From CAYXVF01 sp964468125 (lineage in GTDB: Bacteria > Myxococcota > XYA12-FULL-58-9 > CAYXVF01), in NCBI GenBank assembly GCA_964468125.1, contig CAYXVF010000182.1:1-6619 (forward strand): DNA of 6,619 nt. The letters are read 5' to 3'. How positions within the stretch are numbered: the stretch's first letter is position 1; each line of letters begins with the position of its first letter. The notes below the pieces were generated by a model. It saw only the letters and a program-made list of their open reading frames with translations, had not been told where the DNA came from and did no database searches. The translations under genes and the position numbers were made by a program. Shown one piece after another: positions 6,566-6,619 of the stretch.

Positions 6566-6619
6566 GGTGGTGTCCCTATAGTTGTGTGAAACCGTTTCTT
6601 CCCACGGCTTGAAGTCGGA
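6566..6619 (-). repeat. Right terminal inverted repeat, 54 bp
   Basis: This is the exact inverted copy of bases 1-54, with no mismatch. The internal GAAAC-C-GTTTC dyad lies at 6588-6598. The minus-strand cargo genes begin immediately inside this end: the first candidate start codon is 36 bp from the inner edge, so any promoter for them would have to lie in or overlap the repeat. Confidence 0.95.

Larger units (their letters stand above)
1..6619. mobile_element. Putative non-autonomous Tn3-family transposon with envelope-protein cargo
   Basis: The unit is bounded by a perfect 54-bp inverted repeat and contains the catalytic part of a Tn3-family transposase, which links the repeats to a transposition system. 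Between transposase remnant and right end lie a PEGA-domain gene and a Cys-rich lipoprotein gene, the apparent cargo. No resolvase, tyrosine recombinase or res site was recognised, and the transposase is truncated and interrupted, so the unit should need a transposase supplied in trans. Tn3 transposition leaves a 5-bp target duplication, but no flanking sequence is present here, so that test cannot be made. The repeats do not start with the GGGG usual for Tn3 ends and exceed the usual ~38 bp, so the true tips may lie elsewhere within them or the subgroup may be divergent. Alternative: a contig ending in two inverted copies of a repeat. Confidence 0.7.

Overview
The window is one putative transposable unit. 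Its first and last 54 bases are a perfect terminal inverted repeat (TIR), so it runs from repeat tip to repeat tip. All substantial genes lie on the minus strand. The GC-rich sequence, the 13 'Myxococcus-type' Cys-rich repeats and the PEGA-domain partner protein suggest a Myxococcota (former Deltaproteobacteria) host; this is inferred from domain content only.

Reading the minus strand 5'->3' (right to left in coordinates): TIR (6619-6566); a possible 49-codon ORF with a good ribosome binding site (6529-6380); a secreted or membrane-anchored PEGA-domain protein (6351-4951); an 856-residue lipoprotein with 13 Cys-rich repeats and a probable seven-bladed beta-propeller (4954-2384), whose start overlaps the PEGA stop in an ATGA; a 191-bp spacer with a hairpin and a tandem heptamer; the C-terminal ~60% of a Tn3-family transposase (2189-438), lacking its N-terminus and carrying one in-frame amber codon but keeping the catalytic Asp-Asp-Glu residues; a ~380-bp left-end segment with a tiny plus-strand ORF (231-305); and the left TIR (54-1).

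The picture is a decayed Tn3-family element whose transposase is very unlikely to be active, but whose ends are still identical and which encloses a two- or three-gene envelope operon. No resolvase, integrase or recognisable res site is visible. Identical ends around a dead transposase suggest recent movement in trans, comparable to known Tn3-derived non-autonomous elements (TIMEs, mobile insertion cassettes). An alternative is that the window is a contig that ended at a repeat on both sides. The cargo resembles an exported cell-surface module: a PEGA protein with C-terminal membrane helices, translationally coupled to a large disulfide-rich, propeller-bearing lipoprotein. Its function cannot be read from the sequence.
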